Positions 51,701 through 59,825 of a stretch of 64,000 bases of DNA are shown here, piece by piece (position 1 is the stretch's first letter; each line of letters starts with the position of its first letter). The notes below the pieces were generated by a model. The model was not told the DNA's origin. It made no database searches and saw nothing but the letters and a program-made list of their open reading frames with translations. The DNA is from Lacticaseibacillus suibinensis (lineage in GTDB: Bacteria > Bacillota > Bacilli > Lactobacillales > Lactobacillaceae). The position numbers and the translations under genes were made by a program. The stretch is from NCBI RefSeq assembly GCF_003946175.1, contig NZ_RHOK01000009.1:1-64000 (forward strand). Direction: 5' to 3'.

Positions 51701-53980
51701 CCAGGTGGTAGTGCCCTTTGTGTCGCTCCAGTAGTAAAGCTTGTCAAAATTGAGCCCGGTAGTGTCAGTCGTGCCGGCCTTGATGCCATTACCCACGGTA
51801 TCCGTGGAGTCCCATGGCAGGAGCATTGAGACAGAATGGCCGGTTTCGGTGCCGCCATAGGTCAGCTGGTCGCGCAGGACTTCGACGCCGTTCATCGTAA
51901 TCAGCTTGGTGCCGGTGGAATTATCGACTTTCACGCCGTTATCGAAGCTGATCGAGCCGACGTAATCCTTTTTGGTGTTGTCCCAAGTGGCATTCCAGTT
52001 GGTGATGTTGAAGTGCTGCAGGAACTTGGTTGGCAAATCCGTCCGATAAGTAACATCCACAAAGCTGTCGAAATCAACTTTGGCGACCCAGCCTTCGAAG
52101 GCCTCGAATTCCGCCCCACCCAGCAGCGAATTATCGCCGATGGTCCAGGTGTCTTTTTGATTGTTGCGCATGAAACGTTCGATGTTGCTGTTTACGCCTT
52201 TAGTGGCACTGCCGCCGTAAGCTTTTTCAGCGGACCAGTGGTTCCACAAGGTGTCATATTCCAGGGCATTCGGGAATTCGTTGTGCAGTTCCCAGCCGAG
52301 GCTAGCGATTTCGGCGCCTAATTCACGGGATTCCCAGCCGGCTTCGCCTTGGTTGCCCCAAACATCGACGTAGATGAAATCAAGGTCAGGACTGAGCGCC
52401 TTCAAGGCCTGCAAGCGCGCCAAGCGGTCGCCGCTTAAGGCATCATAGCGCTGGTTGATCATGTAGGAAGGATCCAGCCAGTCCCAGCCCTTCTTGGTCG
52501 GATCAACAAGCTGATCATCGAAGGCCTTGGCTTCTGGATAAGATTCAGTGTCGTTGATGTGGACCCCAAAGCTGGCATTGTAATCATGGCCGGCTTCAAT
52601 CAGGGCGTTGAAATCATCAGCGCCGCCTTGGCGTTCCCCAACCGCATCGTAGTCTGGGTGAGCCGAGTCATGGCCTTCGCTTTGGTACCCTTTCAGCAGC
52701 ACCGTTTGGCCTAAGCCGTCAGTAATGGCGTAGACGCGCTTGGTTTCATCAAGGGTGGTTGAAAACGGATTGGTGGCTTCCGACGCGAAGTTCATCGGAA
52801 TGCGCTGCGCTACAACGCGCCGCGTATCCTGCCAGCCCAGCGGATCATTTATGATGTCGCGCGTTACAATAGCCGCGTCCTGCCAATCGACAATCCCGTC
52901 GCCGTTTTCGTCTTCAGCAAAGGCCGCAGACCATTGCGGCAAAGCAGTGAGGCTAGCTGACAACAGAGAGGTGTTGTCTTCCGCCGCCCGCAGCGTGAAG
53001 TAGTTGGTGCTCAAGCTGGCCAGTTTTTCCCCTGCCACGGTTTGCGTGGTTAAAATCAGCCGGTTGTCTTCGGACTTATCGGCGCCATCTTGGGCCGCAT
53101 TGGACCAGACGCCGGCCGCCACCGTGTCGTTGTTGACAAAGGCGTACCGATATTTTTCGGTGCCTTCTGCCTGACTGGCTAAAGCCTTGAAGGTATCGCC
53201 AGTCGCCCCGTTGGTTGAGGCGCTTGTAGCGGTATCCATCCGCACGCCAGCAAAACTGGCATCCTTGTCGGTTACGGCCACGCTGGCTAGTTGATCATTC
53301 GGGAACGCGAGCTGATGAATAATGGTGCCGTTCAGCTCTTGAATGTTGCTGACGGCAAAGTTCACGGTTTTGCCGCTCACTGTGGCGGTCACGGTGAAGC
53401 TCAGCTTGTCCGTCACGGTCATGGTGTAGCTGGCTTGGGTGGCACTGAGCTGATTGAAGGTGACGGTTGGTGTGTAAGCCACGCCATCCAGCGTAATCTG
53501 CGTCAAAGCAGTTTGCGTTGCCTTCATAGTCTTGCCGTCTTTGAAGGTATAACCATAAACCGCTGGGAACGTCGTCGACAAGTAGGCGCTCATGTCAGCA
53601 GTCGTCAGCGTTTGATAAGCCAGTCCGCTTGGCACCACTGCTGGGGTAGCCTCAGGGGTCGCCGGGGCAGCGGTCACCGTCTTTGCGGCAGGCGCTGGCG
53701 TCGCGGCGGCTTCTTCAGTCGCTGCTGGAGTGCTGGCCGCGGGCTGCGCGGTGTCTGTAGCTGCGGTTGCAGTCGCCTGCGCAGTCGTAGTTTCAGCGGC
53801 AGGCGTTTGGCCGGTCGCCGAATCAGTGGCGTCAACTTGCGCAGTTTGTGGCGTACCCGCTGCCACATCTGCATGTACCGTTGTCGTGGAAATGGCAGCG
53901 ATCCCCATCGCGCCAGAAACTATACCCATAACGAGCCAGCGTTTACCGGCCTTAAACATTTTGTAGTGCTTTTTCTCCAT
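48800..53980 (-). CDS. Wall-anchored GH101 endo-alpha-N-acetylgalactosaminidase
   Basis: A 1726-residue exported enzyme that would release Gal-beta-1,3-GalNAc (core 1) from Ser/Thr of mucins. The start at 53980 has GGAGGAGGAAG upstream. MEKKHYKMFKAGKRWLVMGI is a KxYKxGKxW signal, followed by an Ala/Thr/Pro linker (about 35-120). The GH101 catalytic part spans about 125-850; Asp539 in IYVDVWGN is the expected nucleophile and a Glu in WELHNEFPN (about 568) the likely acid/base. Galactose-binding-like modules follow (about 860-1180), then FIVAR, an F5/8 C domain, an Ig-like domain, a second FIVAR and LPKTGDT. A cre-like site precedes the gene. Architecture parallels pneumococcal and bifidobacterial GH101. 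Confidence 0.92.
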   Translation of the reverse strand: MEKKHYKMFKAGKRWLVMGIVSGAMGIAAISTTTVHADVAAGTPQTAQVDATDSATGQTPAAETTTAQATATAATDTAQPAASTPAATEEAAATPAPAAKTVTAAPATPEATPAVVPSGLAYQTLTTADMSAYLSTTFPAVYGYTFKDGKTMKATQTALTQITLDGVAYTPTVTFNQLSATQASYTMTVTDKLSFTVTATVSGKTVNFAVSNIQELNGTIIHQLAFPNDQLASVAVTDKDASFAGVRMDTATSASTNGATGDTFKALASQAEGTEKYRYAFVNNDTVAAGVWSNAAQDGADKSEDNRLILTTQTVAGEKLASLSTNYFTLRAAEDNTSLLSASLTALPQWSAAFAEDENGDGIVDWQDAAIVTRDIINDPLGWQDTRRVVAQRIPMNFASEATNPFSTTLDETKRVYAITDGLGQTVLLKGYQSEGHDSAHPDYDAVGERQGGADDFNALIEAGHDYNASFGVHINDTESYPEAKAFDDQLVDPTKKGWDWLDPSYMINQRYDALSGDRLARLQALKALSPDLDFIYVDVWGNQGEAGWESRELGAEIASLGWELHNEFPNALEYDTLWNHWSAEKAYGGSATKGVNSNIERFMRNNQKDTWTIGDNSLLGGAEFEAFEGWVAKVDFDSFVDVTYRTDLPTKFLQHFNITNWNATWDNTKKDYVGSISFDNGVKVDNSTGTKLITMNGVEVLRDQLTYGGTETGHSVSMLLPWDSTDTVGNGIKAGTTDTTGLNFDKLYYWSDTKGTTTWQLTDRFKDAKQLYLYKLTDQGRVALGAVDVVNGAVTLDLDAATPYVLTLTEEGTEELNFGEGTVLKDPGFNAANTLADNWQVTGDPQVVRNENGDYLLQAGKQAMSVTQQLAPLAAGDYSLYVNTETHNRPVTITVTVNGQPQTLTFSNSIDQNYIQADTNHTTNDAKSYMQKARVDFTVPADATVTITLAADAGDTLAQFDDLRVISRETNLQSGTTDADGNKVIIDQDFEDTKAIGLYPFFNGAADGVADPRDHLSERHDVYTQYGWNGNKIDDVLGGDWSLKSHKQGTGLLYTTIPQSVQFEAGKYYKVEFDYQTDGNGAFQPVSVDGENYYQTFNALPATNGDQSAADLAATHTQHVSLVVAGAPDGSLGFGIRSLAGGQYDFILDNFKVTELTDENLASAYLEQIRGDLARLIDAAKKEDMSLYTPASVDSFNAAVASAQAVLDNPDASIDDVTGASKALQDAANGMISIAATKQLPDQHITPSTGSFQPGEEIENAFDGDPSTDWHTNWNDVTTVEQRTVTMQLDGTYPINGLVYQPRASGKNGIITQYELWGYAGPDDTTGTLLASGNWAGDNTTKTLNFDTVNVDKLVLIPVHTIGDTPDTFASAVDITLLVDRSTPTLTVAPTEMQKGQDLTAFDWLPSLTYADTIDGSEIQRLTVDDSQIDPQTPGTYTVSVTAMNSAGLTTTATGSVTVVDPQPKIDAQAALTDALAEAAAKHEADYKPATWTALQKAVAAGQAALADDASTVDDLNQAADAVKAAVAALAAKPAWNKALTASALTPTGFTVADWPTISGMTNPTYYFYVLTAGQSVPATPGDWAEALTDQTDLTGFQPGEYTLALWAVDENGEVSAPLTTTFTLPEEPVTTPTDTGKPGKGNQGTKPNNGNQGHKDNQGNNGKHKGQIAKANHQSPSKADKAMKAAKKNLPKTGDTADTSTTLVGLSVLGALGMLAGFRKRKED

Positions 53981-54000
53981 GTTGCTTCCTCCTCCGTATA

Positions 54001-54014
54001 TGAAAGCGCTTGTG
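54001..54014. promoter_or_regulatory. cre-like site upstream of GH101
   Basis: TGAAAGCGCTTGTG matches 12 of 14 positions of the CcpA cre consensus and lies 20 bases before the start codon, a place suited to catabolite repression. The promoter itself is not clear; TTTGAA and TACACT about 18 bases apart on the minus strand are possible. Confidence 0.55.
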
Positions 54015-54123
54015 GTACGCTCATGAGTGTACACGCCGTTTATTATTTTTTCAAACGTTTTACGGGTTTGTACTCAATTATTTAAAAGATAAAAAAATAT
54101 TTTTGTAAGCGTGATTTCAGCAT

Positions 54124-54155
54124 CAAAAAACGCCAAATCTCTCGGGATTTGGCGT
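54124..54155 (-). terminator. Terminator of the MazG-like gene
   Basis: ACGCCAAATC and GATTTGGCGT form a 10-bp stem followed on the minus strand by TTTTTTGATG. The 5' arm overlaps ATTGGTATACGCCAAAT, which also looks like the GntR-type operator motif, perhaps by chance. Confidence 0.8.
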
Positions 54156-54175
54156 ATACCAATTCAATCATTCAG

Positions 54176-54550
54176 CTAAGATTTTTGCCCGCGATGGCGG
54201 CTGTCGTTGATCTTCTGCTTGGCCTGCATCAACTTCAGCGGGTCCAAATTCAGCTTGGCACACATGTCGAAGGCATAAATCAGCACATCCGCCAGCTCTT
54301 CCGCCGTGTGGGCCACTTCCGTTGCGGTTGGCGCCTCACCGGTATCTTTCCAGGTGTAGATATCGAGGACCTCGGCGGCTTCGACATTCAGCCCCATGGC
54401 CAGGTCTTTCAAATCATGGCGCCAGCCGCGCTCATCGCGGTCCGCCGCTAAGGTTTCAATCATCGCCTTGATAGCCGGCGCAGTGTGCTCATCTAGCTGC
54501 AGCTGTTGGCCGTGGTGCTCTGGATCCAGTTCGTGAATTTTGCCTTTCAT
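54176..54550 (-). CDS. MazG-like nucleotide pyrophosphohydrolase
   Basis: A 124-residue all-helical protein of the MazG/dCTPase superfamily. The metal-binding acidic pattern appears as GLNVEAAEVLD (about 52-62; family ExxE) and EELADVLIYAFDM (about 82-94; ExxD). Enzymes of this group hydrolyse non-canonical or excess NTPs to NMP and pyrophosphate and keep nucleotide pools clean. GTGAGGAAAAG precedes the ATG. It is monocistronic between the GH101 gene and the pilus operon. Confidence 0.8.
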   Translation of the reverse strand: MKGKIHELDPEHHGQQLQLDEHTAPAIKAMIETLAADRDERGWRHDLKDLAMGLNVEAAEVLDIYTWKDTGEAPTATEVAHTAEELADVLIYAFDMCAKLNLDPLKLMQAKQKINDSRHRGQKS

Positions 54551-54627
54551 CGCTTTTCCTCACTTAGCTCATGTTTGATTAAGCCAATTGTACCTGATAC
54601 AGCGCAATCACGCTGCCTGGCACAGGC

Positions 54628-54670
54628 AAAAACGCCGGACGCGGCCCAAGCTGGGTCGCAACCGACGCTA
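54628..54670 (-). terminator. Terminator of the pilus operon
   Basis: GCGTCGG, GCGACCC and GGGCCGC, CCGGCGT pair imperfectly on the minus strand, followed by TTTTTG, right after the last sortase gene. Confidence 0.65.
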
Positions 54671-54679
54671 GTAGTCACG

Positions 54680-55510
54680 CTATTCAGCGGCCGGCGCCTG
54701 CCGCACAAACCCGACGCCACCCAGCAGCATGAGCGACACGAAGGCCAACAGCAAGCCCCAGAGCCACCCGGTGATGCGGCCGTTTAAAAACAGCAACGCA
54801 AACGCGCTGTACCAAGGTTGACGGATCAGCCACTGCGACAAACCGCTGGCAACCGCCACTTGCTGATGCACGTTGGTCGCAGCCGCTTTCGTCGTCGTGA
54901 CGCGCCGTGCCACCACCACCCGGCGATATTGGGTGCCAATCGGACCTTCGCAGCGAATTAGGGTCACCCGATCCTCTTTGGTCTCCGCCAGCACCTGAAT
55001 TTCCGTTTCCTTCACCACCCGATTGTCAATCACGTGATAAGTGGCGACGTGACGGCTATCCGTCAGGTAAACCGCCGCCCCAATTTTCACTCGGTTCAAC
55101 GCCGTCAGCAGGACCTCCCCGCCGCCGTGAAAATTGTGCGCCGCAAAGACGTTGTTGCCTACCCCCAGCGGCCGGTCTGGAAAGTAGCGTGCCACGCCCG
55201 CCGCCAAAGTTAGATTCGTCATTTGGGCAAACACCGGCAACTTGATGCCGACACTGGGAATAAGCAGCGCCGCATAGCCGCTTTGCCGCTGCAACTGCGC
55301 CGCCTGAGTCTGGGCCTGCACATAAGTTTTGGCGCTGACCTCACTGATTTTGGCTTGACCATGGGCCGCCTGCGGTTGCGCGTTGGCTTGCATTGCCTGC
55401 ACATCCAGCGCAGGCGGCGTTGCCAGATTGCGCCACACCAAGCCGCCAGCAGTTAGAATCGCCACCAACATCAGCGCCGCCGGGAGGAACCACAGCCATC
55501 GTTTACGCAT
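54680..55510 (-). CDS. Sortase, class A-like, last gene of the pilus operon
   Basis: A 276-residue transpeptidase with membrane helices at both ends (about 5-24 and 240-268). The catalytic set is His125 (FAAHNFHGGG), Cys187 (VTLIRCEGP) and Arg196 or 197 (QYRRVVV). The IPSVGIKLPVFAQ strand and single N-terminal anchor are more like class A than class C; the extra C-terminal membrane helix is the class C habit. The start at 55510 has AGGAGG upstream and overlaps the upstream sortase stop by eight bases. It may attach finished pili or the odd-motif pilins to the wall. Confidence 0.8.
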   Translation of the reverse strand: MRKRWLWFLPAALMLVAILTAGGLVWRNLATPPALDVQAMQANAQPQAAHGQAKISEVSAKTYVQAQTQAAQLQRQSGYAALLIPSVGIKLPVFAQMTNLTLAAGVARYFPDRPLGVGNNVFAAHNFHGGGEVLLTALNRVKIGAAVYLTDSRHVATYHVIDNRVVKETEIQVLAETKEDRVTLIRCEGPIGTQYRRVVVARRVTTTKAAATNVHQQVAVASGLSQWLIRQPWYSAFALLFLNGRITGWLWGLLLAFVSLMLLGGVGFVRQAPAAE

Positions 55511-56357
55511 GGGCAGCCTCCTGTTTGCGCTGCTGTTTGCGCGCATAGTACCAGTAGGCCAGCACCAGCGCGAGTAGCAGGAGCAAGAAGCAATACTTCC
55601 AGATATTCATGAGCGACCAGCGATCGCGGGCCTTGACTGGCGTGTGCTTCGCCGTGGCCAAGGGAATTTTGTGCGCAAACACCAGCAGGCGATGGTCATT
55701 GATGCCCTGAGGTGTGCAGGTCATCAAGATGATTTTGTTTTGGGCATCTTTGATGTTGAAGGCTTTGTAAGCATCAGGTTGCTTGGGGTCGATCACCTGC
55801 TGGCGGTCGACGGCATAAGCATACTCATGCGCAAAAGCATCCACGTAGACGACATCCCCTTTTTTCAGATAGCGAATGTTGTCAAAAAAGATGCGATTGG
55901 CCAACCCGGTGTGCGCGGTCAGCGACGCGGTGACATTTTTGCCTGGCGCCGGCAGCGAAGTGTAGGTTAGCGAGCCCACGCCTTTAGCCAACACAGCATC
56001 AGAGGTCCCGTAAAACACCGGCGTTGCTTTCAGGTGAATACTGGGAATTCGCACATAGCCAAATGCCGCCGCCGCGTCGCTTTCAATTTGCTGGTAGGTG
56101 ACACTAGGAAACGGCCGCACCTGGCCTTTCTGATGCGCCAAGATATTCGCGTTGTACTGCTTGATCAGGGCATCGCGGCGTTTATCGGCGGGATATGCGC
56201 GCTTGCGATAATCCTGCGCAATTTCGAGGCGCTGATTCGACGCGATCCAGTCGTACACGAATGGCGTGAAAAACAGCATCACAGACAGCGCAATCCCCAC
56301 CAGGAGCAAAATGCTGACCAGCCGAGATGGGCGTTTAGGTTTCGTTGCTGCTGCCAT
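55503..56357 (-). CDS. Class C pilin sortase
   Basis: A 284-residue pilin polymerase. Membrane helices near 14-34 and 250-270; sortase core about 95-230 with His149 (LTAHTGLANRIFFDN), Cys214 (LMTCTPQGIN) and Arg223 (DHRLLVF). The IPSIHLKATPVFYGTSD strand and YLKKGDVVYV are typical of class C. The lid region reads QVRPFPSVTYQQ: the Asp of the usual DP(F/W) lid motif is not present. GGAGG precedes the ATG, which lies inside the previous sortase gene (23-base overlap). Confidence 0.87.
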   Translation of the reverse strand: MAAATKPKRPSRLVSILLLVGIALSVMLFFTPFVYDWIASNQRLEIAQDYRKRAYPADKRRDALIKQYNANILAHQKGQVRPFPSVTYQQIESDAAAAFGYVRIPSIHLKATPVFYGTSDAVLAKGVGSLTYTSLPAPGKNVTASLTAHTGLANRIFFDNIRYLKKGDVVYVDAFAHEYAYAVDRQQVIDPKQPDAYKAFNIKDAQNKIILMTCTPQGINDHRLLVFAHKIPLATAKHTPVKARDRWSLMNIWKYCFLLLLLALVLAYWYYARKQQRKQEAAHA

Positions 56358-57228
56358 GGCGGGCCTCCTTTTGCTGCTTGGCGTATTGGCGGCGCTTGTG
56401 CACCAGCCACGTGTAATAAATCAGGAACAGCACCACCAGCAGCGACATCACATAGAGCCACACGTGATACAAGCTGAAGGTATCGCGCTTCACCACTGGC
56501 GTTTTTTGCGCTTCATGTAGCGAAATCCGGCGGCCGTACACCAACAAGCGATGCGAGTTGATGAACAGCGGCGTGCAGGTCAACAGCACCGACACATCGC
56601 GACCTGGCTGGATTTTCACGGCGTTCAGCGCATTTTTAGCCTGCGGATCGACCACTTTAGTCGTGGTGACGCGGTAGGCTTTGCGGGAGCCATCGAAGGT
56701 GGTGAGGTAATACACGTCACCTTTTTTCAGGTAGCGAATATTATCAAAAATCACCCGGTTGGCTAATCCGGAGTGGCCGGTGACCACCGCCAGCGTGTTC
56801 GCTCCACCATAGGGCAAGCTGGTGCCAGGCATGGTACCAGCACCTTGCGCCAGGACTTGCTCGCTGTCGCCATAGCGAATGATGGTATTTTTGATGCCGA
56901 CACTAGGCACACTGACGTAACCAATCACGGCCGGCGCCTTCACCTGAGCGTAGGTGCGAATCGGCGACGGTAGCGGCTGCTTCGTCTGCCGGGCGTAGAG
57001 ATTGGCATTGTAGCCTTGCACCCGGCGCACCAGCGCCGACGTCGGCGTTTTGGCCACGGCGCGGTCAAACTGCCCCGCCTGCAGCGTGGCTTGGTGCTGA
57101 ATGTAGCTCGTGTAAACTGAAGGGCCGAGCAGCAGCACTAACCCAACGATAAAAATCAGCCCAAACACGAGGTTGAACCAAAAGCGGGACCAGGTTTTTG
57201 GTGCGAATAATCGCCAGTGTTTAGCCAT
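56335..57228 (-). CDS. Class C pilin sortase
   Basis: A 297-residue pilin polymerase, first of three sortases. Membrane helices lie near 17-37 and 258-278; catalytic residues are His152 (VVTGHSGLANRVIFDN), Cys218 (LLTCTPLFINS) and Arg227 (SHRLLVYG). It is related to the next sortase in RYLKKGDV and NRxxFDNI. Its lid segment QPLPSPIRTY also lacks the canonical Asp-Pro-aromatic. I start at 57228 since AGGAGGGCC precedes; an in-frame ATG at 57279 has no ribosome site. It follows the large adhesin by 63 bases. Confidence 0.87.
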   Translation of the reverse strand: MAKHWRLFAPKTWSRFWFNLVFGLIFIVGLVLLLGPSVYTSYIQHQATLQAGQFDRAVAKTPTSALVRRVQGYNANLYARQTKQPLPSPIRTYAQVKAPAVIGYVSVPSVGIKNTIIRYGDSEQVLAQGAGTMPGTSLPYGGANTLAVVTGHSGLANRVIFDNIRYLKKGDVYYLTTFDGSRKAYRVTTTKVVDPQAKNALNAVKIQPGRDVSVLLTCTPLFINSHRLLVYGRRISLHEAQKTPVVKRDTFSLYHVWLYVMSLLVVLFLIYYTWLVHKRRQYAKQQKEARHGSSNET

Positions 57229-57291
57229 CTGCGGCCCTCCTTTCGACAACGAAATGACCCTTACCGGAGTAAAGGTCATTGTCGCTTGTGC

Positions 57292-59730
57292 TTAATGATG
57301 CAGTTTCTGTCGGCATAATAACCCCGCTGCGCCGAGCGCCAAAAAGGCAGCGGCGAGCAGGCCGGTCCACAAGTTAGCGCGGGCGCCAGCCTGCGGGTAA
57401 GTGATTTTCATGCTGTAACTGATTTCAGTGGTCGCCGTGCCATCTAGCGCGCCATTAGTATGGGTCGCCCCAGCTACCCCGCCGTTGTCGTCGGCTTGGA
57501 AGTTGGCCAGCACCGTTTTCAGCGACTGGCCGACTTGCGCCTGGGCCACCGTGCCGCCCACCGCGCTGGTGAGGTTAGCCGCGGTCACGGTGCTGCCGGG
57601 ACTGATGACATAGCCAGCGACGATTTTGGCCGTGACGTCCTGAATGGTAGCCTTGGCAGTCCAAGCACCCAAGGCAATCACGTCATCGCCACTATACGTG
57701 ACAGTGCGCTCGAAGGCAATGGTCTGGGTCGCTTCAGCGCCAAGCGCAACGGCGGCTTGATCATCCGCGGCCAGCGCCGCATCATCGACTGCTACCTTTA
57801 CCGTTAAGTTCTTGTGGGTCATGGCGTAGTACGGGTCATTGAGGTCGTCAGGGACAATGGGTCCAACCTGCGCCGGCGTGTAGTTCACCGTGCGGGTAAT
57901 CGCCAAATCGCCGCCCTGACTCAGCCAGTCAGCCAGCTGGTTCTCCGCTGTCAGTACTTGGTTAGGCTCCATCGCTGTTTCCGGCTTCTCGCCCACCTTG
58001 AGTTTCGTCACCTCACCGCGGTACTGGTCAGGCAAGTAGGCGTCGATTTGGGCCTGGGTCAGCGCTGCTACCGTCGGATTGGCCTTGGTGATGGTTTTGT
58101 GCGCATTCGCTTCGGCTTCACTCGTGGTCCAATCGGAATACTCGTAAGTGCCATCGAGGTGGGCCGTCACGTAGCGATACAACTTGACCGTCGCCAGCGC
58201 TGGTGTCTGCTGGAAAGCCGCGCCATCTTTGAGGTAGTTCACCGCCTCAGTGGCTGTGGCCGTTAAGGGGAGACTATCCGGATTGTCAACCGGGGTGTAA
58301 ATAGGTACTTTTTTCAGTTCAACAATCCAGGTACCAGGACTACTTTGGAAAGTATAGTTGCTAGCATCTTCGGTATTGTCTGAAACGACTTCGTAACCAG
58401 TGAATTTGCTGGCGTTTTGGGCCATAAAGGTCGCGGTATCGACAAAGTTCAGCGGGTCATCCACATTACCGACGATGTCTTGCATGGCAATAACAGTCTT
58501 AGTGTCAACGTCTCGATAGCGGACCGTCGCGGTCATTTTGTCGGATAAGCGCTCGACGTACTCCAGATGAACAACGCCGCCAGTGGGCAGGCTGGTAACT
58601 GGCTTCGACATGTAGACCATACTGGAATCATATAGGTCTAAATTGGTCTTAAGCCCTTCCCCAACCAATGCAGTACCCTTGGTCTGGCCAGAAGTCTCGA
58701 CTAACCCTGTATTTGCCCCGATATAGCCGGAGCGTGGTGTTTTAGTTGCGTACACCTCGGTCTTGGTAGGATCAACTGGGTCGCTGTACATAATCAAGCC
58801 GTTTGGTTGAAGCGTGAGTGCCTGATCTTCATCAAGTTTTTGTTTATCCCTTGTATCGGCAAGCAGTCCCGTAATATACGCGCCATCATACCCATCCGCA
58901 GTGACCTGCAATCGATCCAAGCTTGGCATCGTCCCCGTACCATATTGGGCCGCGTTGAAGACCGCGATATTCATCACAGTACCTACGCGGATATTACTAC
59001 GCGTCGCGCCTAAATTTTTGTAGAAGACGTTATGACTGATGGACCCCGTTATCGGATCAATTGTGGCAACGTCAGCAGCTTGCCAATCAGCGACTGTGAT
59101 GACCTTCGCGAGTCGATGGCCGGATTGGTCTTGGTAAACCTTTACTTTATCGACCAAGTCATTGAATGTAGCCCCATTTGCCATGGTGGGTTCCAATCTT
59201 GTATAAGGAGCTGAGGCGATGCTGGTACCTTGATCCCGGGTTATTACCGATTGGGCGGCAGCCTCGTCCATCATGATAAAGTTGGAATCAACCCCAGTAC
59301 CACTTGCATAGGCGTATTCTTTCCCGCTAATTTGAACCGTCCCGTTAACCAACGGTGCATAGAGTAAAGAGAGCTGATCCGTCTGGTTGAACTTGCCCCC
59401 CGCCCAGCTGGCACGATTGGACATCCCTGTAAGTGACGTATCCGCTCCGGTAATCGCGGTGGTATACGCTGCCGGATCTAAGGCATTCCCTGAGCGGAGG
59501 TTGACACTTTGCCAGGTCGGCTCCCCAAACAACAGATTCAAATCCGCCACTGTCGCAATCTCATCATCCGTCAGCTCTTCAATATCGGTGAAACCGGCTT
59601 TGGTTGGCGGCGAGCCAGCGGCGATGACTGGGGCCAGCGGCGAGCCAACCAAGGCCACACACAGCGCCAGAATCGCCGCCGTTAACCACGGTCGTTTGCG
59701 CCTTTTTTTCATTAATTTTAGTTGCTTCAT
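57292..59730 (-). CDS. Large pilus adhesin with YPQAG sorting motif
   Basis: An 812-residue exported protein, probably the tip or ancillary pilin. The start at 59730 has GGAGAGTAGG upstream. The signal peptide (to about VIAAG) is followed by a lectin-like beta-sandwich region (about 40-330; LFGEPTWQSVNLRSGNAL), a MucBP-like domain (about 385-460; MTATVRYRDVDTKTVIAMQ), and further repeat-like domains with ITRTVNYTP and FERTVTYSG segments. The C-terminus has membrane helix and RQKLHH tail, but the pentapeptide is YPQAG (778-782) rather than LPxTG. The gene lies between the small pilin and the sortases, where Spa operons usually encode or flank the adhesin. Confidence 0.8.
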   Translation of the reverse strand: MKQLKLMKKRRKRPWLTAAILALCVALVGSPLAPVIAAGSPPTKAGFTDIEELTDDEIATVADLNLLFGEPTWQSVNLRSGNALDPAAYTTAITGADTSLTGMSNRASWAGGKFNQTDQLSLLYAPLVNGTVQISGKEYAYASGTGVDSNFIMMDEAAAQSVITRDQGTSIASAPYTRLEPTMANGATFNDLVDKVKVYQDQSGHRLAKVITVADWQAADVATIDPITGSISHNVFYKNLGATRSNIRVGTVMNIAVFNAAQYGTGTMPSLDRLQVTADGYDGAYITGLLADTRDKQKLDEDQALTLQPNGLIMYSDPVDPTKTEVYATKTPRSGYIGANTGLVETSGQTKGTALVGEGLKTNLDLYDSSMVYMSKPVTSLPTGGVVHLEYVERLSDKMTATVRYRDVDTKTVIAMQDIVGNVDDPLNFVDTATFMAQNASKFTGYEVVSDNTEDASNYTFQSSPGTWIVELKKVPIYTPVDNPDSLPLTATATEAVNYLKDGAAFQQTPALATVKLYRYVTAHLDGTYEYSDWTTSEAEANAHKTITKANPTVAALTQAQIDAYLPDQYRGEVTKLKVGEKPETAMEPNQVLTAENQLADWLSQGGDLAITRTVNYTPAQVGPIVPDDLNDPYYAMTHKNLTVKVAVDDAALAADDQAAVALGAEATQTIAFERTVTYSGDDVIALGAWTAKATIQDVTAKIVAGYVISPGSTVTAANLTSAVGGTVAQAQVGQSLKTVLANFQADDNGGVAGATHTNGALDGTATTEISYSMKITYPQAGARANLWTGLLAAAFLALGAAGLLCRQKLHH

Positions 59731-59825
59731 TTTGCCTACTCTCCATTCGACCACATCAGCCGCAGCCAATGCTTGTGTAGCACAATAGCCCTCACGCTAG
59801 GTGAGAGCTACTGCGATTCGGCATG

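Noticed and set aside
54137-54155. ATTGGTATACGCCAAAT near the MazG gene as another GntR operator
   Set aside because: It is part of a terminator hairpin downstream of the MazG-like gene and far from the GH101 promoter; similarity may be chance.
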